Origin: Adiantum capillus-veneris
Lineage: Eukaryota > Streptophyta > Polypodiopsida > Polypodiales > Pteridaceae
Reading direction: 5' to 3'
Assembly: GCA_014529385.2 (NCBI GenBank)
Contig: CM043943.1
Span: 155,653,092 to 155,717,091 of the forward strand
Length of the DNA: 64,000 nucleotides
Position numbers and translations under genes: made by a program. The notes under the pieces were generated by a model. The model saw nothing but the letters and a program-made list of their open reading frames with translations. It did no database searches and was not told the DNA's origin. Of the stretch, positions 20,801 through 33,339 are shown in pieces. How positions within the stretch are numbered: position 1 is the stretch's first letter; each line of letters opens with the position of its first letter.

Positions 20801-22813
20801 TAACGGTCTTACTTTAGAGTCTCTATATGCTAACAACGATTAACATGCTATTGTGCTAGTTAAAGGTGTTGTCATGCTACTTAGGCTAATAATGCATATG
20901 ACATGCTTGAGTTTTCTTGCACCACACGTGACATGCAGCTCATCCAAGAGGAGGTAGATGTTCTCATTTGGGAAGATGGAGGGACTCTCGAGTGAAAGGC
21001 CACAACAGGTTAGAGAAGGTGAAGATATTGGGGTGAAAGCATGTTAGCATGCACTAAAAAAGCTATCCCAAATAGTGCTAATTTTAGCACAATTTTGAAG
21101 TATGCTAAGTAGTACAATAACACAAGTAGATTTCCAAGAACTATGCCGCATGATAAATCAATAGGAATCTCTGGAAACAAGGAATCAAAGTGTACAAACT
21201 TTGCCAAATTCTGATATTTTTTGTAATTTTTTTACCATGCAACCAATTTATTTAAGAAATGCTAATTTAAATTAATGATCAAAGTGGGTAAAACATTTGT
21301 AATTGATGTGTATTATACACTATAGAATATTGCACATGCACAATGTAGTGCAGCATTTACAAAACCATTCCCAATTATCATCATTGCAACTTGGGTTGCT
21401 CAATTTCAATATCCCAAATCATTCAAGCCCAATGAGACTTGTCATTTCGGTTTTGCCAAAGGTTCACACTTGTGATTATGAAAACTCATGGATGCACAGA
21501 TTAAAAAATTCTTACCATATCCAATCATATAGACATACATGATAATGGTAATACGTAAAATCATTTTCAATCGTGTATCAATCTAATCATCCGAAATCAG
21601 TTATACACATAGAACACCAACCATTTTAGGTCTTTTAATCATCATAATTGGAAACCAAGGACCAATTATTCATCTTCTCATTGGATAGATCTTGCCATTG
21701 CATCAGCACACACACTCAAATTTAGGCCAAAATTTCATGCAAAAATTACATCAATTCCACATTGCAATGCTCAAATTCCAGAACTCAATCAAGCATAAAT
21801 GTATGCATGCTTACTTTCTAAAAAATTAGCACTATTTTTACCCAACCAAGCAATGCACACACTCAAAAATTAAGCATAAAAACTCAAATTTGGCTCAAGT
21901 GACAATGAATTAAGGCTTAAACCTAATGACTGTGCATACTTTTCATGAACATTTCACAATCAAAAACCATTTAGGTGTCCCAATCGACCATCAATCATTG
22001 AAAACGAAGTGGTCACACACTCAATTTTTGCCATTTTTTTTGGGGGTTCACCTCTTAGACATGTAGGTTACCACGTGAATTCAAATGAATGGGTTTTTGA
22101 ATTAATACAACTTTAAAGACTATATTAACATAATGGGTTTTTTTAATTGATTTTAGAAATAAACTCATAAGTTTTTGAAAAAAAAGGGGTCATTTTATTA
22201 CCTTAAGCAGGTAAATTAAGGGGTTTTTTAAATACTCTTTGAACACACATTATAAGAATAGTTTCTTAAAGTTGCATGCTCGAAGAGTAGAGCAATGTAA
22301 AAAAAAAGCTCACTCCAAAGCTCAACTCATCCTCAAGGATCTATTATAGTAGACAAAAAGGGATGGTAAATTTTTATAACATGCCAATATATGTAGGGAA
22401 ACATCTTTCCGAGGTCAATAATTATGAAAATTACAAAAAGTGGCGCCAAACTTGTCAACTCATAGCTAGTTAGCAAAGCCAAAATCTCTTGCTATGTAGT
22501 GTCTACAATATTAAGATTTTAGAACCAATAAAAGATTGCGTTAGTGTATCCACTTTATATAGTCAAAGAATGCCAATTATACCAACCAAAGGATATAATA
22601 CAACCGTGGGTGAAAACCCCATCAAGGTTGAACCTAGTCAAGGATTAATTTTAACCAAAGCAAGTCAAAATCATCCAATAAGTGCAAGCACTCAAGGTAA
22701 TTTAATGAAGCAAAAACATGTGAGGAGTACACATCATGCACAATCTCCATTGGTTAAGGAATTTAAAAAGCATAAAAGACCACCAGATCCCAACAAGCCT
22801 AAAAATCCAAGCA

Positions 22814-22863
<50 letters not shown>

Positions 22864-22864
22864 A
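22814..22864. repeat. Compound (CT)n(CA)n microsatellite
   Basis: About 12 CT units pass directly into about 13 CA units. Confidence 0.97.
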
Positions 22865-23532
22865 CGAAGTCCAAAGAGCATGAAAGCCAAAAATGGTAGT
22901 ACCACAAGGTCACCTTCCTCTCACTCATAGTCTCATATATTTTGGAAGAAAAAAGAAGTAAAATGCCCATAGGCTAAGTGAATAATACAAAAATGCAAGC
23001 ATGCTTCTTTTCCCAATCATTCCCACCAACTTTTCTAAGAAAAAATAAAGAGAAATGAAGAAATGAGAAGGGGAAACTCTCATGCACCCAATGCTAATGA
23101 AATATTTTTTTAAGGATTTCTTGCATCAAGTATTGAATGTCTATAGTACTTACAATGGAAGGGCCAATCACTTAATCAGAGAAGGAGGGACTCATCCATA
23201 GGCTAAGTGAATAATACAAAAAGACAAGCATGCTTCCTTTCCAAATAATTCTCACCAACTTTTCCATAGAAAAAATAAAGAGAAATCAAGAAGTGAGAAG
23301 GGGAAACTCCCATGCACCCAACGTTAATGAAATCTTTTGTTTAGGATTTCTTGAATCAAGTATTAAATGTCTATAGTACTTACAATGGAAGGGCCAATCA
23401 GTTAATCAAAGAAGGAGGGACTCATCCTCATGATCTGAAGCCATGAAGCAAAGTCCACATCGAGCAAGGATGGGAGACTATATGGTTCACTAGAAAAGGC
23501 ATCATGCCTACATAGGGGAGAGAATCAAGTGG

Positions 23533-23540
<8 letters not shown>

Positions 23541-23587
<47 letters not shown>
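23541..23587. repeat. (AG)n microsatellite
   Basis: About 23 AG units. The partner copy has a GA tract at 43,436-43,469. Confidence 0.97.
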
Positions 23588-23589
<2 letters not shown>

Positions 23590-24249
23590 CATTGAAATAC
23601 CAAAATAATCATGCCATCCACTCCTTATGTGGTAGGGGAGTATCCCACCACAATAGTGCACAACTAAGGAGAGTCCCAAGTATCCCAAGGGTCAAATACC
23701 AACAAAAAACAGATTAACCATCAAATTTGACTCTTGAATTGTTAGAGACTAGAGGCTCTATTGGGCTGATTTCATTGCACATGTACACATTATAACACTA
23801 AAATCATGGACATAATGCAAAGAGATACCATAGTCAAGATTGACAACTTGATGAGGATTTGCTTGGAGTGGTCCCCCCTACAAAAGGTCCTTGTATTACA
23901 ATTCTCTCTCAAAGAGAGCTTACAACACACGTTGTGCTCTTGCCGAGATTTTCTTGAACTAATAAAATGGTGTTCGTGAAGATTTTATGGTGCAACCCTC
24001 CTTCCCAATCCATAAACACCTTTGCAAGGAGAAAGAACTAAAGGGTAAGAGGTAGATGAGGGTGAAAGAAGTATTTTTCAGGCAAGAGGAATAGTACTTT
24101 GTATATGCTTAATCCATGAGAAATCTCTTAACATAGCTTAGCATAATAGAAGAAGATAGTGAGAAGAAGAAGAATATCTTTTACTTGCTTGGATTTGCAT
24201 CCATAGCCATGCTTTTGACTATAGAGTCCGTCTCTGGAGCTCCTATTTG

Positions 24250-24250
<1 letters not shown>

Positions 24251-24294
<44 letters not shown>
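24251..24294. repeat. (GA)n microsatellite
   Basis: About 22 GA units. The partner copy has an interrupted tract at 44,133-44,170. Confidence 0.97.
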
Positions 24295-24295
<1 letters not shown>

Positions 24296-24528
24296 AAAAT
24301 TACAACAAGCCCTCTCTTTTCAATTCATGCAAACTTGCTAATAGCCTTCAAATGGAATGCCTATACAACTTGGTCCAATGAGAAGTGAAAACTCAAAAGT
24401 GCAACTCATGCATGGTCACAGACATGTCCATTGTTGTTGAACTTGAAAAACAATCCCCTTCCCTTCTCTTGGAATTTTCTTGACAAGTGTACACACCGGA
24501 CACACTCACACATACTTTCTAACTTCAC

Positions 24529-25540
24529 ATAAAGCAAGTATGAGCTATTTTGGACATGTGGCCTAGCCAAGCTTAGAAAAGAAGGAGTAGAGTCATCATT
24601 CTAAATAAGGAAGGGCCGATCTAAACTTAGAATTTATGGTTTCCCTTTCACTTACTAAAAACCATAAACTTACTGTTTGATTTAACTAGCTCCGATGCAA
24701 GACATTCACCCAAAGATTCGGAGGCTTTATGAAGCTGACATGGGCTAGAGCCCACCACCTACAAAATTAGGACCTAATAAATTAGGAAGAATTTTGGTAA
24801 AAAGTAAAACTCACCTTTGGGCCTTAGAGCTTCACCTGCTATGCAGAGCCATAGCATAGTTCTTTGGAGGTGCCACCAAGTTGATTCTATATGTAGACTA
24901 TTTGTGTAAAGCTAGAAATTTACCCTGAGGCTCTCTAGAATTCATACTTGGAGTCTAAAGGATTATCTTGATTACTTGAACTTAGCACAACTACTTTCAA
25001 TTTTTAGACTTCAATATTTTCTTTAGGTAATCTCCTTTGTCATGTACCATTGATCAAGGCTTCCTGTAATATATTCATCCTTCCTTGACTTGTACCTATG
25101 ACTAAGATAACTAAACAATAGTTAACCTTGCTGTTTTACAAACTTCTCTCCTTTTATTCCAAAGCCTTTGATCGAGCTGGTCCAAAAGAACCGAATCAAC
25201 TTCACTTGTTCTCTTTTATTTTCCTTGGACTTAAACGGCCAAATTAAGATGGAAAATACTTTTAGAAGGATAGAAATTGATTTTTGTGACATTAACTCTC
25301 CCTTGAAATCATAGTCATCCTTGATTATGGAGTACAAAAAGTAAACTTATAGCTAATCCTGTTGCTTTGGATAGAAGATCCCTATTTACCCATCGACATT
25401 CTTCGGAAATGATGACTAACTCCACTTGGTGCTTGAATTGCTTAGCTATGGTAAGCATGTATTTATTTAGCCCTATCATCTTTAATTCGTTAGCGTAGGA
25501 GCCAATTTCAAATCCCTGGCCTTTCAGTAACCCATGCGGC
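24529..25540 (-). mobile_element. Old Gypsy LTR end with polypurine tract and 3' internal remnant
   Basis: TGTGACATTAACTCTCCCTTGAAATCATAGTCATCC at 25,286 onward aligns with the inner edge of the young chromovirus's left LTR (TATGACATTACCTCTC, 47,300) and its polypurine tract. About 240 bases of element-internal sequence follow, with the ACTCCACTTGGTGCTTGA region matching 47,430-47,470. After 25,540 the sequence turns abruptly into PPR repeats, so the insertion is truncated there. Confidence 0.7.
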
Positions 25541-25689
25541 ACACTTTCTATTGGCCTCCATTGTTTTATCGATGCACTTGGGACAACGATACGCACAAGG
25601 AGCAGGGCCAGAGCGTGGACTCTTGGAATGCACCAATTGTTGCAGCAGGGTAGAAAGATGTACTCCAACTGCAATCACCTATGCAACAT

Positions 25690-26305
25690 GATGAAGGCAT
25701 GTGGATCTACACATGCATCTTGAAGGCATGTGGTTCTATGCAAGGTGCTGATATGGGCACAAAAGTTCACAATTATATTGTTATTCAGAGGTTGTTGAAA
25801 AAAGAAGCTGTGCTTGGCTTTGTCTTGGTCGATATGTGTGCCACTCAGCAAATGCAAAGTGAGGGTCTCTCTCCAGATGCAATCAGCAGCATTATGAGGG
25901 CATGTGGCTCTACATATGCATCTTGAAGGCATGTGGTTCTACGCAAGGTGCTGATATGGGCACAGAAATTCACAATTATATTGTTATTCAGAGGCTGTTG
26001 AAAAAACAAGCATGCTTGGTTTTGTTTTGGTCGATATGTGTGCCACTCAACAGATGCAACACGAGGGTCTCTCTCCAGATGCAATCAGCAACATGATGAA
26101 GGCATGTGGCTCTACACATGCATCTTGAAGGCATGTGGTTCTACGCAAGGTGCCGATATGGGCACAAAAATTCACAATTATATTGTTGTTCAGAGGCTGT
26201 TGAAAAAAGAAGCCGTGCTTGGCTTTGTCTTGGTCGATATGTGTGCCACTCAACAGATGCAAAGCGAGGGTCTCTCTCCAGATGCAATCACCTATGCAGA
26301 ATGGT
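25690..26305 (+). repeat. 203-bp triplication inside the PPR array
   Basis: CAAGGTGCTGATATGGGCAC (third copy GCCGATATGG) begins at 25,741, 25,944 and 26,146, giving spacings of 203 and 202. Each unit joins the ADMGTKIHNYIVIQRLLKK piece directly to a DMCATQQMQSEGLSPDAI piece, skipping most of the L and S motifs of the normal block. Identity between copies is high, so the triplication is younger than the surrounding decay. Confidence 0.88.
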
Positions 26306-28525
26306 GAAGGAATGTGGCTCTATGCATGCATCTTGAAGGCGCTGATAGGGCACAAAAATTCACAATTATATTGCTAATCAGAGGCTGGTGAAAAAAGAAG
26401 TCATGTTTGGCACTGTCTTGGTTGATATGTATGTGTAATGTGGTGCGATTGAGAAAGCACAAAAAGTGCTTGAGTAGCTTCCTATCGAGAATGTCACCTC
26501 TTGGAATGCATTGATTGCAGGATGTGCTCAACAAGAGCTGGGCTAGAAAGCTCTAGGCTATTTTCAGCAGATGCAAAGCGAGGGCCTCTCTCCGGGTGCA
26601 ATAACCTACACATGCCTCTTGAAGGCATGTGGCTCTACTCAAGATGCTGATATTGGCAGAAAACTTCACAATTAGTCGAATACTCTTGAAAAAAGATGTT
26701 GTGCTTATTACTGCCTTGGTCAATATGTATGTCAAATGTGATGCGCTTGAGAAAGCACAAACAGTGCTTTAGGAGCTCCCTGTGTACAATGCCACCACTT
26801 CCAATGAATGCAATGATTTCGAAATGTGCACAACAAGAGCAGGGAGAGCATCCATGTGACTGTCCTCTCTTTTAATGTTTATCAGCTATGTGCACAAAAA
26901 TTCACAATTCATTGTTATAAAATGATGTCATACTTAGCACTCTCAAGTGGTCGATATGTATGCCAAATGTTGTGCGCATGAGAGAGCACAAAAATTGCTT
27001 CAGGAGCTTCCTATCTAGAATGTCAGCATTGATTGTGGGATGTGCGCAAGAAGAGCAGGGCCAGAAAGCTCTTGGTTGTCTTCACTGGATGCAAAGCAAG
27101 GGCCTCTTTGAAGATGCAATCACATAAGCGTGCATCTTTAAGGCATGTGGCTATACTCAAGATGCTGATATGGTTGTATTCACTGGTTCCAAAGCGAGGG
27201 CCTCTCTCCAGAAGCAATCACATACGTGTGTATCTTGAAGCCATGTGTGAGCGCAAGATGCCGATATGGGCTTCAAATTTCGCAGTGATATTGTTAGTCA
27301 AGGGTTGCGGTAGAAACCTGCCAGGCTTGGCAATGCCTTGGTTGATATGCACACCAAATGTGGTGCTCATGTGTGGGATGTCATCTTTTGGAATGCATTG
27401 ATTGCAAGATATGCTTGACAACGGCTGACAACGCCCGGCCCAGGATTTGTTTTGAACAGGTGCAAAGCGAGGGCCTCTCTCCAGATGCTATCACCTACAT
27501 ATGCATCTTGCAGGCATGTGGCTTGATGCAAGATGCTTTTTAAAAGAGATGGCATGCTTGGCACTGCCTTTGTCGACAATACACCAAATGTGGGACACTT
27601 CAGTTGGGGCTTTTTCAAAAAGTTGTCATGCTTGGCAATGCCTTGGTTGATATGTATGCTAAATGTAGTGCACTTTAGAAAGCACAAAACATGCTTGCGG
27701 AGCTTGTACTCCCGAATGTCGTCTCCTGCAGTGCATTGATTGCGGGAATGTACTCCAACTGTGGGGCACTTTGAATATGGTTGTTTCAAAAAATTGTCGT
27801 ACTTGGCTTATGTTCTTACACAAGACTCTAATATGGGTAAGAGAATTCACAATCAACTAGTGCTGCTTAGCAACGCGTTGGTCATATGTATGTCAAATGT
27901 GGTGCCATCATGGAAACATGAAATGCCTTTAAGGCATGCTGTTCGCTTGGAATGCGTTTTCTACAGAATACGCCCAAAACTTCCTGTCCCAAGTGTCGTC
28001 TCTTGGAGTGTATTGATCGGGGGATACACGCAATAGGAGCAGGGCCAGAAAGCTCTTGGTAGTTTGCAGCGGATGCAAAGGTAGGGCCTCTCTCCATATG
28101 CAATCACATAGCGTGCATCTTGTAGGCATGTTGCTGACATGGGCTTATAAATTCACTCTTATATTGTTAGTCAGGGGCTATTGCAAAAATTTTCCATGCT
28201 TGGCAATGCCTTGGTTGAGACATATGCTGAATGTGGTGCACTTGAGAAAAACAAAATGTGATTGTGGATCTTCTGGTTCTGAATGCCATCTCTTGGAGTG
28301 CATTGATTGCTAGATACGCACAACAAGAGCATGGTTGGAAAGTTCTCAGCTATTTTCAATGGATGTAGAGCAAGGGCCTCTCTCTAGATGCAATCACATA
28401 AGAGTGCATCTTGGAGGCACATAAGACGTTGTTGTGGGCTTAAAAATTCACTCCGATATTAGTAGTAAGGGGCCCTCCAAAAAGTTTGCCGTGCTTGGCA
28501 ATGCCTTGGTCGATATCTATGCCAG

Positions 28526-29167
28526 ATGTGGTGCTCCTGTGCAGGATGCCGTATTTTGGAGTGTACAACTTGTAGGATATGCCTAACAACGGGCCGGCAA
28601 GCTATGGGCTTTTTTCAACAGGTGCAAAGTGAGGGCATTTATCTAGACGCTATCAGCTACATGTGCATCTTGCAAGCATGTGGCTCTATGAATTTTTTTC
28701 TCAAAAAGAGATGGTGCGCCTTGCAATGCCTCAATCGATATGTATGCCAAATGTGGGACACTTCAGCAAGGTTTGTTCATTTGAAAATTGTCGTGCCTGG
28801 CAATGCCTTGGTTGATATGTATGCTAAATGTGGTGCACTTCAAAAAGCACAAAACGAGCTTGAGGAGCTTCCTATTCCCGATGCCGTCTCTTGGAGTGCA
28901 TTGATTGCAGGATACGTACAACAGGAGCAAGGACAGAAAACTCTCAGCTATTTTCATCGGATCCAAAGTGAGGGTCTCTCTCCAAATGTAATCACATATG
29001 CACTCATCTACAAGGCATGTGTTTGTACGCAACATGCCAATATGGACTTAAAAATTCACTCTGATGTTGTTAGTCATGGGTTGTTGCAGAAATGTGTTGT
29101 GTCTGGCAATGCCTTGATTGATATGTACGCCAAATGTGGTGCTCATGTGCGGGATGTCGTCTTTTGA
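28526..29167 (+). pseudogene. Best-preserved PPR segment (213 open codons)
   Basis: The longest open stretch of the array. After a poor N-terminal part it reads GNALVDMYAKCGALQKAQNE, LEELPIPDAVSWSALIAGY, QEQGQKTLSYFHRIQSEGLS and NALIDMYAKCG, i.e. more than one complete P-L-S set. It has no start context, transit peptide or C-terminal domain and runs into a stop where the neighbouring block begins. It is useful for classifying the family, but not a credible gene on its own. Confidence 0.8.
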
Positions 29168-29380
29168 AATGCACTGATTGCAAGATATACCCAACAACAG
29201 CCGTGCCAGGAATCTATGGGTTGCTTTGAATAGGTGCGAAGCGGGGGACTTCTCCAGATGCTATCACCTACGTGTGCATCTTGCAGGCATGTGGCTTTAT
29301 GCAAGAGGCTCTCTAAAAGAGATGGCAAGGAAGTTGTGGGTATTGTGAGTCGGAGACTATTAAAGAAAGATGTCGTGCTT

Positions 29381-30500
29381 GGTACGCTTGAGAAAGCACA
29401 AAATGTGCTTGAGGAGCTTCCTATCTGGAATTTCGTCTCTTGGAATGCACTAATTCAAGATGTGCACAACAAGAATAGGGCTAGAAAGCCCTAGGTTGTT
29501 TCCAATGGATGCAAAACAAGAATCCTTAATCCACGTGGCATCGACCATCTGGCAAGTGCTTACTCGCTTTTTTTATGGCCTTCATTAGTGGACTTGTCAA
29601 GACGTGCAACTATTTAGCTATTCCTGCTCTAAACTACAGTTTTGGCCCTCTGACATCTTTCTCATCGCAAACTAAGAAATCGTCAGAATTATAGCCTTTC
29701 AGTGAAAACAGGACATTGGATTCCTTTATTCTTTCTTGGTACCTTCACAGAAAAACCACAAGTTGGGTAATCACTTCGAATCGATGCAGGATGTTGGCAA
29801 GGAAGCTCCTCAAGGCAATAAGAATATGCAAGGAGAAGGCCTTTCTCCAATGCAATCATCTATGGAAGCAAGAACCTATGCTAGCATCTTGAAACACTTC
29901 GTGATATGCTGACATGGGTGAGAGAATTTATGATGAGAGTGCTAGTCAGTCACAAGCTATTCAGAAACAAGTTGTTCTTAGTAGGGATTTTCTTTATATG
30001 TATGGCAAATATGGTGCCCTTACAATGTCCACAGAAAGGCAACAAATCCACTAACAACTCTAGAGAAGAAGCAATACTCGTGAAACACATCAAACAGACT
30101 CACAAAAGCATGAGAAGTTCTCATGTCCGAACTGTCATCAGTATTACAGATAAGCCCAATGTGGCTGTTTCAAGAAAGTACTTCGTTGTTCTCATGGAAT
30201 AGCGAAGGCCTCTTTCCAATTGTCCCAATGCAATCACTTACGCTTGCACATTGAAGGTGTGTAGTCTTATGAAAGATGTTGACTTGGGTGAGAGAATTAA
30301 TGATGAGATTACTAGTCACGGGCTGTTGCATAAAATTATCGTGCTTCCTGTGATCTGGAGTGTGGATGTAAGATTTTTCCCATGGGGGCAGGGCCAGAAA
30401 TCTCTAATTCTCTTTCAATAGATGCGAGGTGAGGGCCTCTCTCCAGATGCAATCACCTATGCATGCATCTTGAAGGCATGTGGCTCTACGCACGATACCC
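29381..30500 (+). pseudogene. PPR protein pseudogene remnant, copy 2
   Basis: Mirror of the relic at 1-1,150: EKAQNVLEELPIWN and VSWNALIQD at 29,390-29,465, then scattered pieces ending with SLSPDAITYACILKACGS at about 30,437-30,487. That last piece is open here, whereas copy 1 has SLSRDAI. All frames are interrupted. Same family and decay state as copy 1. Confidence 0.78.
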
Positions 30501-31239
30501 AACATTATTGATGCAAGGAATTGCATCAACGGGAGACATTCAATCCCGTGGTGAGTAAGCATTATCAATTTTTGATTTTTGACACTGAGAACGCAGTTAA
30601 TGAATGCACTGAAAATTGCACGCTGCCGTGGGAATGGCACGTTCCCTCGTATTATAAAATTGGGGAGGATTGTGCAAACTCCCCCATGTACGGAGACTTG
30701 CACTTTTTTCTTTTTTTTGGAAACATGAAAATGGTCAACAAACAATTATTAACATTGACATCTTGTATGATCACAAACATTGAGCTTGACAAAATTCTAA
30801 CCCTCCTTGTGGTTTTTTGCGAGGTACCCTTTGAAGTACTATGATCGATATCCCATTTTCGGATAAAAAACTCTCTCTCTCTCTCTCTCTCGTCTGTTTT
30901 GAAGTTTCTCCTCCCATTTAATAAATATCTTAGACATAAATTAATAGCATCAAATAATTTTTTCCATTTCATTCGAGAAGTGCTAAAATGGCATATATAG
31001 TTTCCAATATTTTATTTAATCTTAATTTGATACGAACACAGCTAACGAAGCACTCTAGTTCATAGTAGATTGGCAAGGTCTACTAGATTCTTGAGAGACT
31101 AAGCTATCACAAGCATGACTCATGGTGGTAAGCATACACTTAAAACTTATGAGCATTTAAAAGAAATCTTAGAGTCAAAACAAGGAAACATTTTTATAAA
31201 CCATACTTGTTTGTAACTGGTTCTTACCTTTGATAGGAG

Positions 31240-32427
31240 TCATTGTAAGTATTTACAATGTTTACATTATCCTTTAGCTTGTTGTCTTGCATCCACCTTT
31301 CATCTTCAAAAGGATAGTTCTTAAATTTGACAAGATATTGTCAAATAGTCTTACTACTTTTTAAAACCTTGTCTTCATGTCATTGAATGCTTCTCTAGTT
31401 GCAAGATCTCTTCATGGCCTTCAAACTCGTGCAATTCTTCAATTATTGATTCTTTGCCCGGCTTGCCCTTATAAGATTTAAAAAGGCTCACATGAAAGGC
31501 TTTATGAATGAGCCACGTGCTTGATAGGTAACCTTAACTTGTAAGTTGATTTATTGATAGACTTAAGAATTTGAAATTGGCCATAATATTGTTTTGTAAA
31601 CTTAGCATAATCTTTTTGGTGACCCATTGGGCGTCCTTGTGTCCCCTTGCGTATAGTTTAGCTTAGGAAAGTTTTGGGAAACTTGAGCAATACCCAATCA
31701 TTCTCTTTGAAGGTCAAAGCTCTTCTATTCTTATTAGCAGTAGCCTTTTGCTTCTATTGCATGATGGATATATTTTCCTTAACTTTTTGAGAAGATTCTT
31801 GAAGGTCTCTACTATACTCATCAATAGAAAATATCTTCCCCAGTGTCTTGGCTATCAAAGGGAGCTTGGGTCTTCCTTCAATTACCTCAAATGGTGCCTT
31901 TCCTATAGAAGTATGGAAAGTGTTATTGTATGTATAGTCTACTAAGGGTAAATACTTTTCTCATTGATATCTTTGATTTATTTCTGTAACATAGTCTTTA
32001 ATAAGATCAATAATAGTTGAAGTTTCTATCTCACTTTGGCCATCCGTTTGGAGATGAAAGGTTGAGAAGAACTTGAACTTAGTACCAAGATTCTCAAAGA
32101 TACCCTTCCAAAAATTCCTAGTCATTCTTGCATCTCTGTCACCGAATACTATAGATGTTGGTAAGCCATGATACTTAGAGATGTGTGAGATAAAGAGGGT
32201 TGCATATGGTGTGCATTAATAGTCTTTTTGACGAATTTAAAATGCACTTGCTTGGTAAATTGGCCTACTATTGTCTATATTCTTATAAATGGATTTGGGC
32301 AAGCCAAAGATAAAACTGCATGGATATACTTTCCCATGGGGAATCACATATCTAGAGCGGTTACAGAGTGAGCCAGTGGGCATAGGTTGAGAGCCGTGTT
32401 CTCTCACCTCTTGTATATACTAGTTGT
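31240..32427 (-). pseudogene. Ty3/Gypsy integrase-chromodomain relic, copy 2
   Basis: Duplicate of 1,980-3,197. Integrase wording such as the ISKYHGLPTSIV region (about 32,150-32,190) and the chromodomain stretch (31,270-31,400) are recognisable when compared with the young chromovirus. Stops and shifts are distributed throughout. The relic was duplicated together with the PPR remnant. Confidence 0.82.
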
Positions 32428-32578
32428 AGACTAGTCTTCTCGCCACCGACACACAGCCTTTAGTGGGAGAATGTCACATTTATCTCCTTATTCTTTATAC
32501 ATACAAAGAATAGGGATCTGTCACTCACTCTCACATTGTGCTCATACAGTGAAATTTGGGAGCTCCACCCACATCCTG

Positions 32579-32585
<7 letters not shown>

Positions 32586-32617
<32 letters not shown>
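32586..32617. repeat. (CT)n microsatellite
   Basis: About 16 CT units. Confidence 0.96.
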
Positions 32618-32671
32618 CACACGCACCGTATTCGCGCACTCACACTTTCTCATAATTTGTGTTTTGACATA

Positions 32672-32830
32672 CTATGCATTTGGCAACATAGCCCGGTATG
32701 GTGGAATATGAGAGTCGTACAACATAACCTTTTTACGTAAGCTATGTGTAACGCATAACCTATTTCCATAGAGAAGATACCAAATTGCACATTGTATGGT
32801 TATTCTTTCTTCCCTACTCCAATAGCTAAT
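32672..32830 (-). pseudogene. Gypsy pol scrap between RNase H and the integrase zinc finger
   Basis: The minus-strand frame reads YLLYGNRLCVTHSLRKKVM and then YDSHIPPYRA. These match YLLYGNRLCVTNSLREKVM and YESHAPPYAG of the young chromovirus (about 49,218-49,305). About 250 bases of unrelated sequence with a CT tract separate it from the integrase relic on its left, so the old element was broken there. Confidence 0.85.
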
Positions 32831-33339
32831 ATTACTGCACCATGTGTTGAACACATCCCCTGTCCTAGAAAATTAAATTCTATCCTCTACTTTTAGGTAG
32901 TTCTATAGCCATGGGCATAGCCTGTGGGTAAGAAATGGTGCACGCCTTGTATCATTTGGTGAGCCAAACTTTGGCACAATGCAATAAGTGCCACAGGGAT
33001 TGAAAAAACACTTATATAGGGTATTATCAACTAGTAGAGTATTCTCTTCACCAAAATCAACACAGTTTTTTTGCCAAGCAACAAAATTTGCTTCAAGAAT
33101 TGACAAAAACATTGTGAATGAATCTTACAATCTCACCTTGCATACCTGGAAAGCACTCACAAAAATGCACCACCAGATTTCATTCTATGCATGAGTTCCA
33201 TATGTAGACCTTGAAGTGTGTGCTAGCCCACAACAGAAGTTGTATTGCATCAGGGCGCACGAGTTGACGTAGAGGTCAACCATATGACATTATTTAGTTT
33301 ATAGACAATAGCAACAATTATTACAAACGATAGTTTTTT

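Larger units (their letters stand above)
19500..22750. other. AT-rich spacer without genes
   Basis: Apart from the short relic and the degenerate minisatellite listed separately, nothing codes here. 22,445-22,452 contains TGGCGCC, a word found in some Gypsy primer-binding sites, but no LTR could be paired with it. Confidence 0.6.
22755..24528. repeat. Dispersed repeat A (partner 42,585-44,397), old Gypsy-LTR-related
   Basis: From TTTAAAAAGCATAAAAGACC to TACACACCxGACACACTCAC this block matches 42,585-44,397. Its right half (from about 23,787) also resembles the LTR of the young chromovirus (45,713-47,305), including the GGTCCCCCCTxCAAAAGG region, the AAAGAAGTAT/CTTAGCATA region and the TTGGATTTGCATCCA word. 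It is therefore an old LTR-derived sequence with extra flanking DNA. Confidence 0.8.
25560..29380 (+). pseudogene. Decayed PPR (PLS-class) repeat array
   Basis: The plus strand is filled with broken copies of a PPR block of about 300 bases: QSEGLSPDAITYACILKACG, then ADMGxKIHN and a GLLxKxVVLGNALVDMYAKC piece, EKAQNVLEELP, NVVSWNALIAGY and QEQGQKAL. Such P-L-S repeats build sequence-specific RNA-binding proteins of chloroplasts and mitochondria, often RNA-editing factors. At least twelve blocks can be seen, nearly all with frameshifts, deletions and stops. No E or DYW domain and no transit peptide is visible. The cluster looks like a repeatedly duplicated dead gene. Orientation is the same as the relics at 1-1,150 and 29,381-30,500. 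Confidence 0.9.
29381..32427. repeat. Segmental duplication, copy 2 (partner 51-3,197)
   Basis: Same order and orientation as copy 1: PPR relic, CT tract, Gypsy relic. The left edge joins the PPR array after a small deletion relative to copy 1 (the LGSIVLVDMYVKCG stretch is missing). The right edge diverges after TTGTATATA(C/G)TAGTTGT. Copy 2 lacks about 90 bases at 30,858. Confidence 0.88.

Noticed and set aside
22445-22470. Gypsy primer-binding site (TGGCGCC) marking an LTR end
   Set aside because: No TG...CA LTR or partner copy could be found next to it; a seven-base word is weak evidence.
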